Part shown: positions 1 through 5,531 of the stretch, one piece after another
How positions within the stretch are numbered: position 1 is the first letter of the stretch
How the letters are laid out: each line of letters opens with the position of its first letter
From: CAYJKB01 sp964370625
GTDB taxonomy: Bacteria; Bacillota; Clostridia; Oscillospirales; Butyricicoccaceae
DNA length: 8,007 nt
NCBI GenBank assembly: GCA_964370625.1
Contig: CAYJKB010000066.1
Location: 1-8,007, forward strand
Direction of reading: 5' to 3'
Program-made: the position numbers and the translations under genes
Notes under the pieces: model-generated
Databases searched by the model: none
The model's input: only the letters and a program-made list of their open reading frames with translations
Told to the model about the DNA's origin: nothing

Positions 1-2
1 TT

Positions 3-1448
3 TTATTTATCTGTAAACTGTGACAACAAGTCATTCTTACATTTCCATAAATCAAGCGATAAATCTACATAGTAGTTTTGTGGGTTTTCGAAACGAGTTG
101 TTTCATCCCATAATGTAGCCACTTGATTTGCACAGAAATCACGAATTTCAGCAATTGGTTTTGAATTATAAACAAGGTTACCTTTTTCAAAAATAGGCTC
201 TAATAAAGGTTTTGCAATATAATCAGTTACAGTTTTCTTTTTCCATGTGTGAATTGGGTCGAATAGTGTGTAAGGTTTGCTCTCATCAATTGTTTCATCA
301 TGTAAAGTGATTACATCACCGATTGCATGACAAGTTTCTTTATCAAATAAACGATAAACTTGTTTAAAGTGTGGAGTTGTAATTTTTTCAACATTTTCTG
401 AAATTTTAATTTTTGGAACAATGTTACCTTTAGTATCTTGCATTGCAACAAGTTTATAGACACCTCCGAAAACAGGCTCACTTTTAGAGGTAATCAAACG
501 TTCACCAATGCCAAAACTATCAATTTTAGCACCTTGGATTAATAAATCACGAACAATAAATTCATCAAGTGAGTTTGAAGCCATGATTTTCACATCTTCT
601 AAACCTGCTTTATCAAGCATTTTACGAGCTTTAATTGATAAATACGTAATATCTCCACTGTCAAGTCTAATTCCAGCAAGTCTAACACCTAAAGGTTTTA
701 AAACTTCTTCTGCAACACGAATTGCATTTGGTACACCACTTTTAATAACATTATAAGTGTCAACTAAAAATACACAGTTATTTGGATAAGTTTTAGCATA
801 TGCACAAAAAGCTTCATATTCAGTGTCAAAACTTTGTACCCAACTATGCGCCATAGTACCGAAAGAAGGTACAGAAAAATCTCTATCAGCCATAACACAT
901 GCTGTTCCACTACAACCACCGATATAAGCTGCTCTAGCACCTAAAATTGCACCGTCATAACTTTGAGCACGACGAGAACCAAATTCAATAACAGGACGTC
1001 CATCAGCTGCACGAACAATTCTATTAGATTTTGTAGCAATTAAACTCTGATGATTAATTGTAAGTAAAACCATGGTTTCAATAAATTGAGCTTGAATAAT
1101 AGGTCCACGAACTGTGACAATAGGTTCGCCAGGGAAAATTGGTGTGCCTTCTGCAATTGCCCAAACATCACATTCAAATTTGAAATTTTTAAGATATGTT
1201 AAAAATTGTTCAGAAAATATTGATTTACTACGTAAAAATTCAATATCTTTATCAGTAAATGACAAATCAGATAAGTATTCTATAAGTTGACTTACACCAG
1301 CCATAACAGCATAACCACCATTATCAGGTACACGTCTGAAAAACATATCAAAATATGCAGTGCGATTACCGATGTTTTCTTCTAAATATCCATTCGCCAT
1401 TGTGAATTCATAAAAATCTGTTAGCATTGTAAGGTTTTTTCTAGTCAT
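3..1448 (-). CDS. pncB: nicotinate phosphoribosyltransferase (NAD salvage)
   Basis: Converts nicotinate and PRPP to nicotinate mononucleotide, with ATP hydrolysis driving the reaction: the entry step of the Preiss-Handler NAD salvage route, in the cytoplasm. The 481-residue length fits the long Gram-positive form. Visible family motifs are the N-terminal LTDFYEFTMANGY (9-21), EFGSRRAQ (155-162) in the substrate pocket, GTMAHSW (197-203) whose His201 is the expected phosphorylated histidine, DTYN (230-233), RLDSGD (261-266), ASNSLDE (290-296) and the phosphate-binding FGIGERL (312-318). The ATG at 1446-1448 is supported by an AAGGAG (1460-1465) 11 nt upstream and by the N-terminal family match beginning within ten residues. 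The gene is complete, ending two bases from the window edge. It lies 72 bp downstream of the hydrolase gene on the same strand but has its own promoter, so co-transcription is optional. Confidence 0.97.
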   Translation of the reverse strand: MTRKNLTMLTDFYEFTMANGYLEENIGNRTAYFDMFFRRVPDNGGYAVMAGVSQLIEYLSDLSFTDKDIEFLRSKSIFSEQFLTYLKNFKFECDVWAIAEGTPIFPGEPIVTVRGPIIQAQFIETMVLLTINHQSLIATKSNRIVRAADGRPVIEFGSRRAQSYDGAILGARAAYIGGCSGTACVMADRDFSVPSFGTMAHSWVQSFDTEYEAFCAYAKTYPNNCVFLVDTYNVIKSGVPNAIRVAEEVLKPLGVRLAGIRLDSGDITYLSIKARKMLDKAGLEDVKIMASNSLDEFIVRDLLIQGAKIDSFGIGERLITSKSEPVFGGVYKLVAMQDTKGNIVPKIKISENVEKITTPHFKQVYRLFDKETCHAIGDVITLHDETIDESKPYTLFDPIHTWKKKTVTDYIAKPLLEPIFEKGNLVYNSKPIAEIRDFCANQVATLWDETTRFENPQNYYVDLSLDLWKCKNDLLSQFTDK

Positions 1449-1484
1449 AATAAAAGGTACTCCTTGATTGGAAAGTATGTTTTA

Positions 1485-1513
1485 ATAATAATGTAAAATT
1501 AAGTTAATTTCAA
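1485..1513 (-). promoter_or_regulatory. pncB promoter
   Basis: On the minus strand TTGAAA (1508-1513) is followed after exactly 17 nt by TATTAT (1485-1490), close to the sigma-A consensus. It would start transcription near 1478 and give a leader of about 30 nt carrying the AAGGAG site. It sits in the gap between the hydrolase stop and the pncB start. Its function is inferred from sequence only. Confidence 0.7.
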
Positions 1514-1520
1514 GTAAAAG

Positions 1521-2342
1521 TTATAAATTGGACAAATGATTAACAACCTTTGTCATAGTTTCTATATATATAGGTAAATGCATATTCTCATGTCCTGTAT
1601 TAGGCAAGGATATAAAAAGGCTTTTTGCACTTGATTTCTTTATAAATTGGCTAGAAGCATCATGTGAACATATATTGTCAAGCTCACCATGAAAAATAAT
1701 AACAGGAGATTTTAATTTTCTAGCAGTTCTCATAACATTGTGCCCACATGTAATAGCATCTATTGCAGTTTTTGCAGTTATTTGTGAATGAATTAAATTA
1801 TCACGAATATAATCTTCGCCAACTTCACCCCTTGAGATTTGTTTTAATAAATTTATAGCTTGCAGATGAGTTAAAATACGAGGTGTAGCACTTCCTAAGA
1901 TTTTAGTTATCCCAACTCTTATTGCGCCAGTGTGAGAGGCGAGCTGTAGCCATGGAGCAGATAAAATATAAGCTTTAATTAGTGGGTTTTGTCTTGCAAG
2001 TCGATAAGATAAGCAAATGTTGCCACCAAGTGAATGACCATGCATACAAAATGGTAAAGATTCGCCGAAATCCATAGCATAATCAATTAAACAGTCTATA
2101 GCATGATAAATATGACGTCTCTCACCAATATCACCACGCAAACCCTCGGTTTTTCCATGACCTGGTAAATCGAAAGCATATACATTGAAGTTACAAGAAT
2201 TATAAAAACGTGCTGTAGTGTCAAAACGTTCAGCATATTCGCCTAAACCATGAATTAATATTATATGCCCTATAGGATTATCTACACACCAACTTGTAGC
2301 ATGAAGATTTAATGTTCTAGTGCTAAGTTCAAAAAATTTCAT
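1521..2342 (-). CDS. alpha/beta hydrolase, monoacylglycerol lipase / lysophospholipase-like
   Basis: A 273-residue serine hydrolase of the PldB/Hydrolase_4 type, whose members cleave ester bonds in monoacylglycerols, lysophospholipids or similar acyl substrates. The complete catalytic machinery is visible: HGLGE (31-35) for the oxyanion hole, DLPGHGKTEG (58-67) typical of this subfamily, the nucleophile elbow GHSLGG with Ser104, Asp222 in HGELDN (218-223), and His251 in NTGHENMH (248-255). There is no signal peptide or membrane segment, so it is probably cytoplasmic or loosely membrane-associated. The ATG at 2340-2342 has only a weak purine-rich AGAAG-like site upstream. The first residues MKFFELSTRTLNLHATSW look like the usual N-terminal strand, so the start is plausible. 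The neighbour pncB gives no clear hint of substrate. The exact substrate cannot be read from sequence. Confidence 0.9.
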   Translation of the reverse strand: MKFFELSTRTLNLHATSWCVDNPIGHIILIHGLGEYAERFDTTARFYNSCNFNVYAFDLPGHGKTEGLRGDIGERRHIYHAIDCLIDYAMDFGESLPFCMHGHSLGGNICLSYRLARQNPLIKAYILSAPWLQLASHTGAIRVGITKILGSATPRILTHLQAINLLKQISRGEVGEDYIRDNLIHSQITAKTAIDAITCGHNVMRTARKLKSPVIIFHGELDNICSHDASSQFIKKSSAKSLFISLPNTGHENMHLPIYIETMTKVVNHLSNL

Positions 2343-2395
2343 AATAATTTCTTCTTTTCAGTAAAATTTTATTTTTGTTATTTTTTAGTCTTTGC

Positions 2396-2700
2396 CAAGA
2401 TGGCTGGGTTTAAATATTACTTCATTATGTGCCTCCACCTTTGGGGGAGGTGTCACGAAGTGACGGAGGGGGTATTCATTTAATATACTTCTTTTCATTA
2501 CTTGAGGAATGTCAAGTAATCAAACATTTTCACTTTTTGGACTTGTCAAAAAGTAAACAAAAATCGCTTTTGACACGTGCCAGCAAATCATCAAAATTCT
2601 GCTAAAACGTACTCCTCCAGTTGTGAGCGAGGTGTCACCACCGTACTCCGTACTGGATTGTGCTTATTTTTAGATTGTGTCTTGCAGAAAAAAGGATTGT
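2396..2700 (+). repeat. 305-bp non-coding element, copy A (inverted partner at 5065-5369)
   Basis: Copy A of an element whose reverse complement recurs at 5065-5369. Aligned by hand the copies have the same length, no gaps and about 25 differences (roughly 92% identity). Both contain a chain of hairpins: CCTCCACC/GGGGGAGG around TTT (2432-2450), GTCAC-GAA-GTGAC (2452-2464), ATTACTTGA/TCAAGTAAT around a 6-nt loop (2497-2520), and ACTTTTTG/CAAAAAGT around a 7-nt loop (2532-2554). No reading frame is shared along the element and there is no transposase, so it resembles a non-autonomous interspersed repeat of the MITE or REP-like sort. The GC-rich CCTCC...GGAGG plus GTCAC/GTGAC block resembles palindromes common in Clostridia genomes (from memory, not searched). 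Confidence 0.88.
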
Positions 2701-2860
2701 TCAAAACCGTCTAAAATTTCGGCTGTGTAATTATTGTCATATAAAATACAACACAGAGTGTGGTAGTAACGTGAATAAGCTAAACTGTCACCACCGAGAG
2801 AATAAGTAATCAAAAGAAAAATATATTTATAGTATATCACAAAATCCATAAAATAGAAAC

Positions 2861-2898
2861 TACGAATAATTATACAAATATACGAATATTTAAAATAT
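2861..2898 (+). promoter_or_regulatory. candidate tandem ARG boxes (ArgR/AhrC operator) upstream of argG
   Basis: TACGAATAATTATACAAA (2861-2878) matches 13 of 18 positions of the E. coli ARG box consensus AATGAATAATTATTCATT, including ten in a row, and about 12 of the Bacillus form. A second, weaker copy, TACGAATATTTAAAATAT (2881-2898, 10 of 18), begins exactly 20 bp later. ArgR hexamers typically bind pairs of 18-bp boxes 2-3 bp apart, and here the gap is 2 bp. The pair ends three bases before the argG -35 box. AT-rich sequence makes chance matches easier, so this is an inference. Confidence 0.55.
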
Positions 2899-2901
2899 AT
2901 C

Positions 2902-2930
2902 TTGCACATTACAGATGTTTGTGATAGAAT
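2902..2930 (+). promoter_or_regulatory. argG promoter
   Basis: TTGCAC (2902-2907), a 17-nt spacer, then TAGAAT (2925-2930) preceded by TGA (2922-2924), an extended -10 arrangement. The predicted start near 2937 leaves a leader of about 30 nt with GGAGGA (2953-2958) eight bases before the argG ATG. The short leader leaves no room for a riboswitch, so control is more likely at the operator just upstream. Confidence 0.8.
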
Positions 2931-2966
2931 GATAAAAAACACATTATTGTACGGAGGAGATATACG

Positions 2967-4214
2967 ATGAAAGGACAAATTAAAAAAGCAGTTTTAGCAT
3001 ATTCAGGTGGACTTGATACGTCAGTTATTATTCCTTGGTTAAAAGAAAACTATGGTTGTGAAGTTATTGCAGTTGCAGCTGATGTAGGACAAGGAAAAGA
3101 ACTTGATGGACTTATCGAAAAAGCAATTAATACAGGGGCTTCAAAATGTTATATTGAAGACCTTACAAAAGTGTTCGTGGATGAATATATATTCCCAACT
3201 TTAAAAGCTGGTGCAAAATATGAAGGAGAATATCTATTAGGTACAGCTTTCGCTCGTCCAATCATTTCAAAACGTATTGTTGAAATTGCACTTGCTGAAG
3301 GTGCAGATGCTATTGCTCATGGTTGTACAGGTAAAGGTAATGACCAAGTGCGTTTTGAGCTTGCGATTAAAGCGTTTGCTCCGCATATGGAAATTATTGC
3401 ACCTTGGAGAACATGGGAACTTAAAAGTCGTGAAGATGAAATTGCTTACGCTGAAAAGCATAATATCCCACTTAATATTACAAAAGAAACAAACTATTCA
3501 AAAGATATGAATATTTGGCATCTGTCTCATGAAGGTTTAGATCTTGAAGATCCAGCAAATGAACCAGATTTAGATAAAATATTAGAGCTTGGTGTATCCC
3601 CTGAAAAAGCTCCTGATGTTCCAACTTATGTTACTATTGGTTTTGAAAAAGGTATTCCTGTTTCACTTGATGGCGAAAAAGTTGAAAGTGTTGAACTTGT
3701 GAAAAAGCTTAATAAACTAGGTGGAGAAAATGGTGTTGGTATTATTGACATTGTTGAAAACCGTCTTGTAGGTATGAAAAGTCGTGGCGTTTATGAAACA
3801 CCAGGCGGTACTATTCTGTATTTTGCACATAAAATGCTTGAAAACATCTGTTTAGACAGAGAAACTGCTCATTATAAAGAACAAATTGCAATTAAATTTG
3901 CACAGCTTGTATATAATGGTCAATGGTACACACCACTTCGTAAAGCGTTATCAGATTTTGTTGATAGCACACAACAAACTGTAACAGGTGAAGTTAAAGT
4001 TAAACTTTACAAAGGAAATGTTATACACGCAGGAACTACTTCTCCATATACATTATATAGTGAAGAAATGGCAACATTTGAAGAAGACCAATCTTATGAC
4101 CAAATGGATAGCCAAGGATTTATTAATTTATTCGGATTGCCTTTAAAAGTTCGTGCTTTGCAAGAAGAAGCATTACAAGCAAAAGCAGGAGAAAAGTTCC
4201 CTCCGATTGTTTAA
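2967..4214 (+). CDS. argG: argininosuccinate synthase
   Basis: Joins citrulline and aspartate to argininosuccinate using ATP (AMP and PPi released), the penultimate step of arginine synthesis, in the cytoplasm. At 415 residues it is of normal length. The ATP-binding PP-loop AYSGGLDTS (11-19) and the second family signature GCTGKGNDQVRF (119-130) are intact, followed by PWRTW (146-150) and YSKDMNIWHLSHEG (177-190) in the substrate site, then the C-terminal tetramerisation region. The ATG has an ideal GGAGGA site eight bases upstream. It is the first gene of a likely transcript continuing into two small genes (next start 45 nt after the stop). Its partner argH lies 1.3 kb further on behind a separate promoter. 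The module is bracketed by two inverted copies of a 305-bp element. Confidence 0.98.
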   Translation: MKGQIKKAVLAYSGGLDTSVIIPWLKENYGCEVIAVAADVGQGKELDGLIEKAINTGASKCYIEDLTKVFVDEYIFPTLKAGAKYEGEYLLGTAFARPIISKRIVEIALAEGADAIAHGCTGKGNDQVRFELAIKAFAPHMEIIAPWRTWELKSREDEIAYAEKHNIPLNITKETNYSKDMNIWHLSHEGLDLEDPANEPDLDKILELGVSPEKAPDVPTYVTIGFEKGIPVSLDGEKVESVELVKKLNKLGGENGVGIIDIVENRLVGMKSRGVYETPGGTILYFAHKMLENICLDRETAHYKEQIAIKFAQLVYNGQWYTPLRKALSDFVDSTQQTVTGEVKVKLYKGNVIHAGTTSPYTLYSEEMATFEEDQSYDQMDSQGFINLFGLPLKVRALQEEALQAKAGEKFPPIV

Positions 4215-4259
4215 GTTAATACAGATATATTTTGATTTAAAAACGAGAGGTGTTTTGTT

Positions 4260-4493
4260 ATGAAAAATTCTCATTTGGGCAAAATGATAGCACCTATTGT
4301 AATTGCAATTATATATATAGTATATTTCATAATATGGTTTATCGCATCAGTGAAAGTTATGATGTTATCACCAATAGCCATAATTATGGGTGCAGTTATT
4401 CCGTTAATTTTATGCCTTGTTATAGTTCATGTAACTAAACAAAGAATAGATGAAATAAGGAGTGGAGAAGAAGATGATCTTAGTCAATACTGA
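4260..4493 (+). CDS. small two-helix membrane protein of unknown function
   Basis: A 77-residue protein with two hydrophobic helices, roughly residues 9-30 and 36-58, and a short charged tail (59-77) ending GEEDDLSQY. Both ends are probably cytoplasmic, judging from the hairpin topology and the KQR after helix 2. The ATG is chosen for the AGAGGTG site (4246-4252) seven bases upstream; a frame opening at 4250 conflicts with that site. The gene follows argG by 45 nt and overlaps the next gene by 20 nt, which points to translational coupling. Small membrane proteins with a GEEDD-like acidic tail next to YbjQ-family genes are familiar from Clostridia (recollection, not searched), so the two probably act together. 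No function is known to me. Confidence 0.85.
   Translation: MKNSHLGKMIAPIVIAIIYIVYFIIWFIASVKVMMLSPIAIIMGAVIPLILCLVIVHVTKQRIDEIRSGEEDDLSQY
4457..4470 (+). promoter_or_regulatory. ribosome binding site deciding the YbjQ-family start
   Basis: AAGGAG (4457-4462) and GGAGAAG (4464-4470) lie 11 and 3 nt before the ATG at 4474. The in-frame GTG at 4462 would sit inside this site, so the ATG is the better start. The site lies within the 3' end of the upstream membrane-protein gene. Confidence 0.65.
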
Positions 4494-4785
4494 TTATATT
4501 ACAGGAAAAACATTAGATATGTTAGGGATTGTAAAAGGAAGCACTATTCAAACCAAAAATATTGGTCGTGATATTACTCAATCATTCAAAACAATAGTAG
4601 GTGGAGAGCTCGGTTCATACAATGAAATGATGAATGAAGCACGTGCACTTGCAACAAAACGTATGGTAGCAGAAGCTGAGGCACTCAGCGCAGACGCAGT
4701 AGTAAACATTCGTTATGCATCCTCAGCGATTATGCAAGGAGCGGCAGAGGTTATAGCATATGGTACAGCGGTTAAATTTATTTAA
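4474..4785 (+). CDS. YbjQ/UPF0145 family protein (putative heavy-metal-binding fold)
   Basis: A 103-residue cytoplasmic protein of the YbjQ family (PF01906, COG0393), small proteins that form ring-like oligomers in solved structures. The 'heavy-metal-binding' label is a prediction, and the biochemical role is unsettled. Family landmarks are the N-terminal ILVNTDYITGK (2-12), GGELGSYNEMMNEARALA (43-60), the helix with RMVAEAEALSADAVV (63-77), NIRYASS (78-84) and the closing YGTAV (96-100). There is no cysteine in the chain, which argues against thiol-based metal binding. The start at ATG 4474 is preferred over the in-frame GTG at 4462, which lies inside the ribosome binding site. It overlaps the membrane-protein gene by 20 nt and is probably on the argG transcript. 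A 30-bp repeat starts two bases after its stop. Confidence 0.92.
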   Translation: MILVNTDYITGKTLDMLGIVKGSTIQTKNIGRDITQSFKTIVGGELGSYNEMMNEARALATKRMVAEAEALSADAVVNIRYASSAIMQGAAEVIAYGTAVKFI

Positions 4786-4786
4786 C

Positions 4787-4816
4787 GGGTAAAAACCCTG
4801 TAATCGTAAAACAAAA
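4787..4816 (+). repeat. 30-bp direct repeat, copy 1
   Basis: Identical to 4951-4980 over 30 bases. It starts GGGTAAAAACCC, a 4-bp stem with an AAAA loop, and begins two bases after the YbjQ-family stop codon. Weaker similarity extends outward: GTTAAAT occurs just upstream of both copies and AAAATT...AAATG-like sequence just downstream. Confidence 0.9.
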
Positions 4817-4950
4817 GTAAAATTGCTAAATGTTTTACTTCCATCGTTGTGAAAACTTTAAAATATCAATCACATACAAAAGTATGCTCAATCATTTGAA
4901 AGGTTTCCACGCCTTGGCTTACAACGTTTTTTCATCGTTAAATCCTTGGA
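4817..4950. other. structured AT-rich spacer between direct repeats, possible non-coding RNA or repeat element
   Basis: No gene here. Self-complementary pieces are dense: AAGTAAAA/TTTTACTT (4815-4822, 4833-4840), the competing pair GTAAAACA/TGTTTTAC (4806-4813, 4831-4838), CATAC-AAAA-GTATG (4873-4886), CGTTGT/ACAACG (4845-4850, 4921-4926) and, enclosing all of it, ATTTAACG/CGTTAAAT (4780-4787, 4936-4943). They could nest into one multi-hairpin fold. AT-rich DNA yields such pairings by chance, so the RNA reading is tentative. Confidence 0.3.
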
Positions 4951-4980
4951 GGGTAAAAACCCTGTAATCGTAAAACAAAA
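4951..4980 (+). repeat. 30-bp direct repeat, copy 2
   Basis: Exact second copy of 4787-4816, 164 bp further on in the same orientation. The pair could result from a duplication or could mark the edges of an inserted segment. There are only two copies, and one spacer of 134 bp is not a CRISPR layout. Confidence 0.9.
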
Positions 4981-4994
4981 CGAAAATTAAAATG

Positions 4995-5035
4995 CACACA
5001 ATGTAGGGACAGGTCTTGTACCTGTCCGTTGTGTG
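4995..5035. repeat. GTAGGG-type palindrome
   Basis: A strong hairpin: GGACAGGT (5007-5014), loop CTTGT, ACCTGTCC (5020-5027), with an outer arm CACACAA (4995-5001) / TTGTGTG (5029-5035). The pattern TGTAGGG, palindrome, G recurs as a dispersed element in many Clostridia genomes (recollection). It is GC-rich compared with its surroundings and has no T-run after it, so it is not a standard terminator. Confidence 0.7.
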
Positions 5036-5064
5036 GTTATGAACATTGGATTGAAAAATTCACC

Positions 5065-5369
5065 ACAATCTTTTTTTCTGCAAGACACAATCTAAAAATA
5101 AGCACAATATAGTACAGAGTACGGTAGTAATGCATCGCTCACAACTGGAGGAGTACGTTTTAGCAGAATTTTGATGATTAGCTGGCACGTATCAAAAGCG
5201 ATTTTTGTTTACTTTTTGACAAGTCCAAAAAGTGAAAACGCTTGGTTACTTGCCGTTTAGCAAGTAATGAAAGAAAGTATATTGTATGAATACCCCCTCC
5301 GTCACTGTGTGACACCTCCCCCAAAGGTGGAGGCACATAATGAAGTAATATTTAAACCCAGCCATCTTG
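5065..5369 (-). repeat. 305-bp non-coding element, copy B (inverted partner at 2396-2700)
   Basis: Reverse-complement copy of 2396-2700 with identical length and about 25 substitutions. The same hairpins are kept: ACTTTTTG/CAAAAAGT (5211-5233), TTACTTGC/GCAAGTAA (5246-5267), GTCAC-TGT-GTGAC (5301-5313) and CCTCCCCC/GGTGGAGG (5315-5333). Differences cluster in loops and in 5124-5145, while the arms and the stretch 5145-5235 are nearly unchanged. It lies between the YbjQ-family gene and argH, outside both and outside the argH promoter. Confidence 0.88.
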
Positions 5370-5373
5370 CATA

Positions 5374-5406
5374 AGATTGTAGGGGTCATACCCATGTGTT
5401 CGTCCA
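5374..5406. repeat. degenerate GTAGGG-type short palindrome
   Basis: GATTGTAGGGGTCATACCC with the small stem GGGT-CAT-ACCC (5383-5393) abuts element copy B. It has the same TGTAGGG opening as the palindrome at 4995-5035, but the rest of the palindrome is decayed. It is probably a second, eroded member of that family. Confidence 0.35.
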
Positions 5407-5423
5407 CAATAAAAATAATGAAT

Positions 5424-5453
5424 TTGCAAAAAATAAAACGAAATTTTTATAAA
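5424..5453 (+). promoter_or_regulatory. probable argH promoter
   Basis: TTGCAA (5424-5429), an 18-nt spacer and TATAAA (5448-5453) predict a start near 5460 and a leader of about 70 nt. AATGAAT (5417-5423), a perfect ARG-box half, immediately precedes and touches the -35; the other half does not match, so ArgR control here is only a possibility. AT-rich context lowers confidence. Confidence 0.55.
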
Positions 5454-5457
5454 TAAA

Positions 5458-5510
5458 AAAACACCCCCTTGTAGGGTTGTTTTGAATTAGCCGTCGGTGT
5501 TACCGACTAA
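5458..5510 (+). promoter_or_regulatory. argH leader with two hairpins
   Basis: First hairpin: AAAACA (5458-5463) with TGTTTT (5478-5483) and CCC (5465-5467) with GGG (5474-5476), one mismatch between. It has an A-tract before and T-rich sequence after, so it could be a weak terminator of upstream transcription. Read on the minus strand, it is followed by seven Ts. Second hairpin: GTCGGT-GTT-ACCGAC (5493-5507), perfect 6-bp stem, ending shortly before the AAAGGAA site (5516-5522) of argH. No T-box or known riboswitch motif is visible. Confidence 0.45.
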
Positions 5511-5531
5511 TATTGAAAGGAACTCATATAT

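Larger units (their letters stand above)
2343..2966. other. divergent intergenic region between hydrolase and argG
   Basis: A 624-bp stretch without a convincing gene. From left to right it holds an AT-rich hydrolase leader, one copy of a 305-bp non-coding element (2396-2700), a stretch with scattered similarity to the end of that element (about 2748-2800), two ARG-box-like sequences (2861-2898), and the argG promoter and ribosome binding site. An open minus-strand frame across 2670-2978 runs through the argG promoter and start and is not considered real. No clear promoter for the hydrolase was found; TTGGCA at the element edge is a possible -35 without a good partner. Confidence 0.75.

Noticed and set aside
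508..756. plus-strand open frame inside pncB
   Set aside because: Antisense shadow of a well-conserved coding region; no promoter or ribosome site.
2670..2978. 102-codon open frame on the minus strand
   Set aside because: It runs through the argG promoter, operator and start codon, ends inside element copy A, and has no ribosome site or recognisable fold. It is AT-rich open sequence.
3267..3510. open frames on both strands inside argG
   Set aside because: They overlap the conserved substrate-binding part of argG in other frames and show low-complexity composition.
4250..4438. 62-codon plus-strand frame in another phase of the small membrane-protein gene
   Set aside because: It starts inside the ribosome binding site of the gene at 4260, and its product lacks the coherent helix pattern seen there.
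4462..4473. GTG start adding MEKK to the YbjQ-family protein
   Set aside because: The GTG overlaps the AAGGAG site, and the family match begins at the ATG at 4474.
4787..4980. minimal CRISPR array
   Set aside because: Only two repeats with a 134-bp spacer and no cas genes.
5039..5095. 18-codon frame ending QSFFLQDTI, the same C-terminal residues as the minus-strand frame ending in copy A
   Set aside because: The shared residues are simply the shared DNA of the element ends; there is no ribosome site and no matching N-terminal part.
2396..5369. composite transposon carrying argG
   Set aside because: The flanking repeats lack a transposase and no target-site duplication is evident; inverted repeats alone do not establish a transposon.
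5458..5531. T-box or arginine-responsive riboswitch before argH
   Set aside because: The leader is too short and has no T-box consensus; only two simple hairpins are present.
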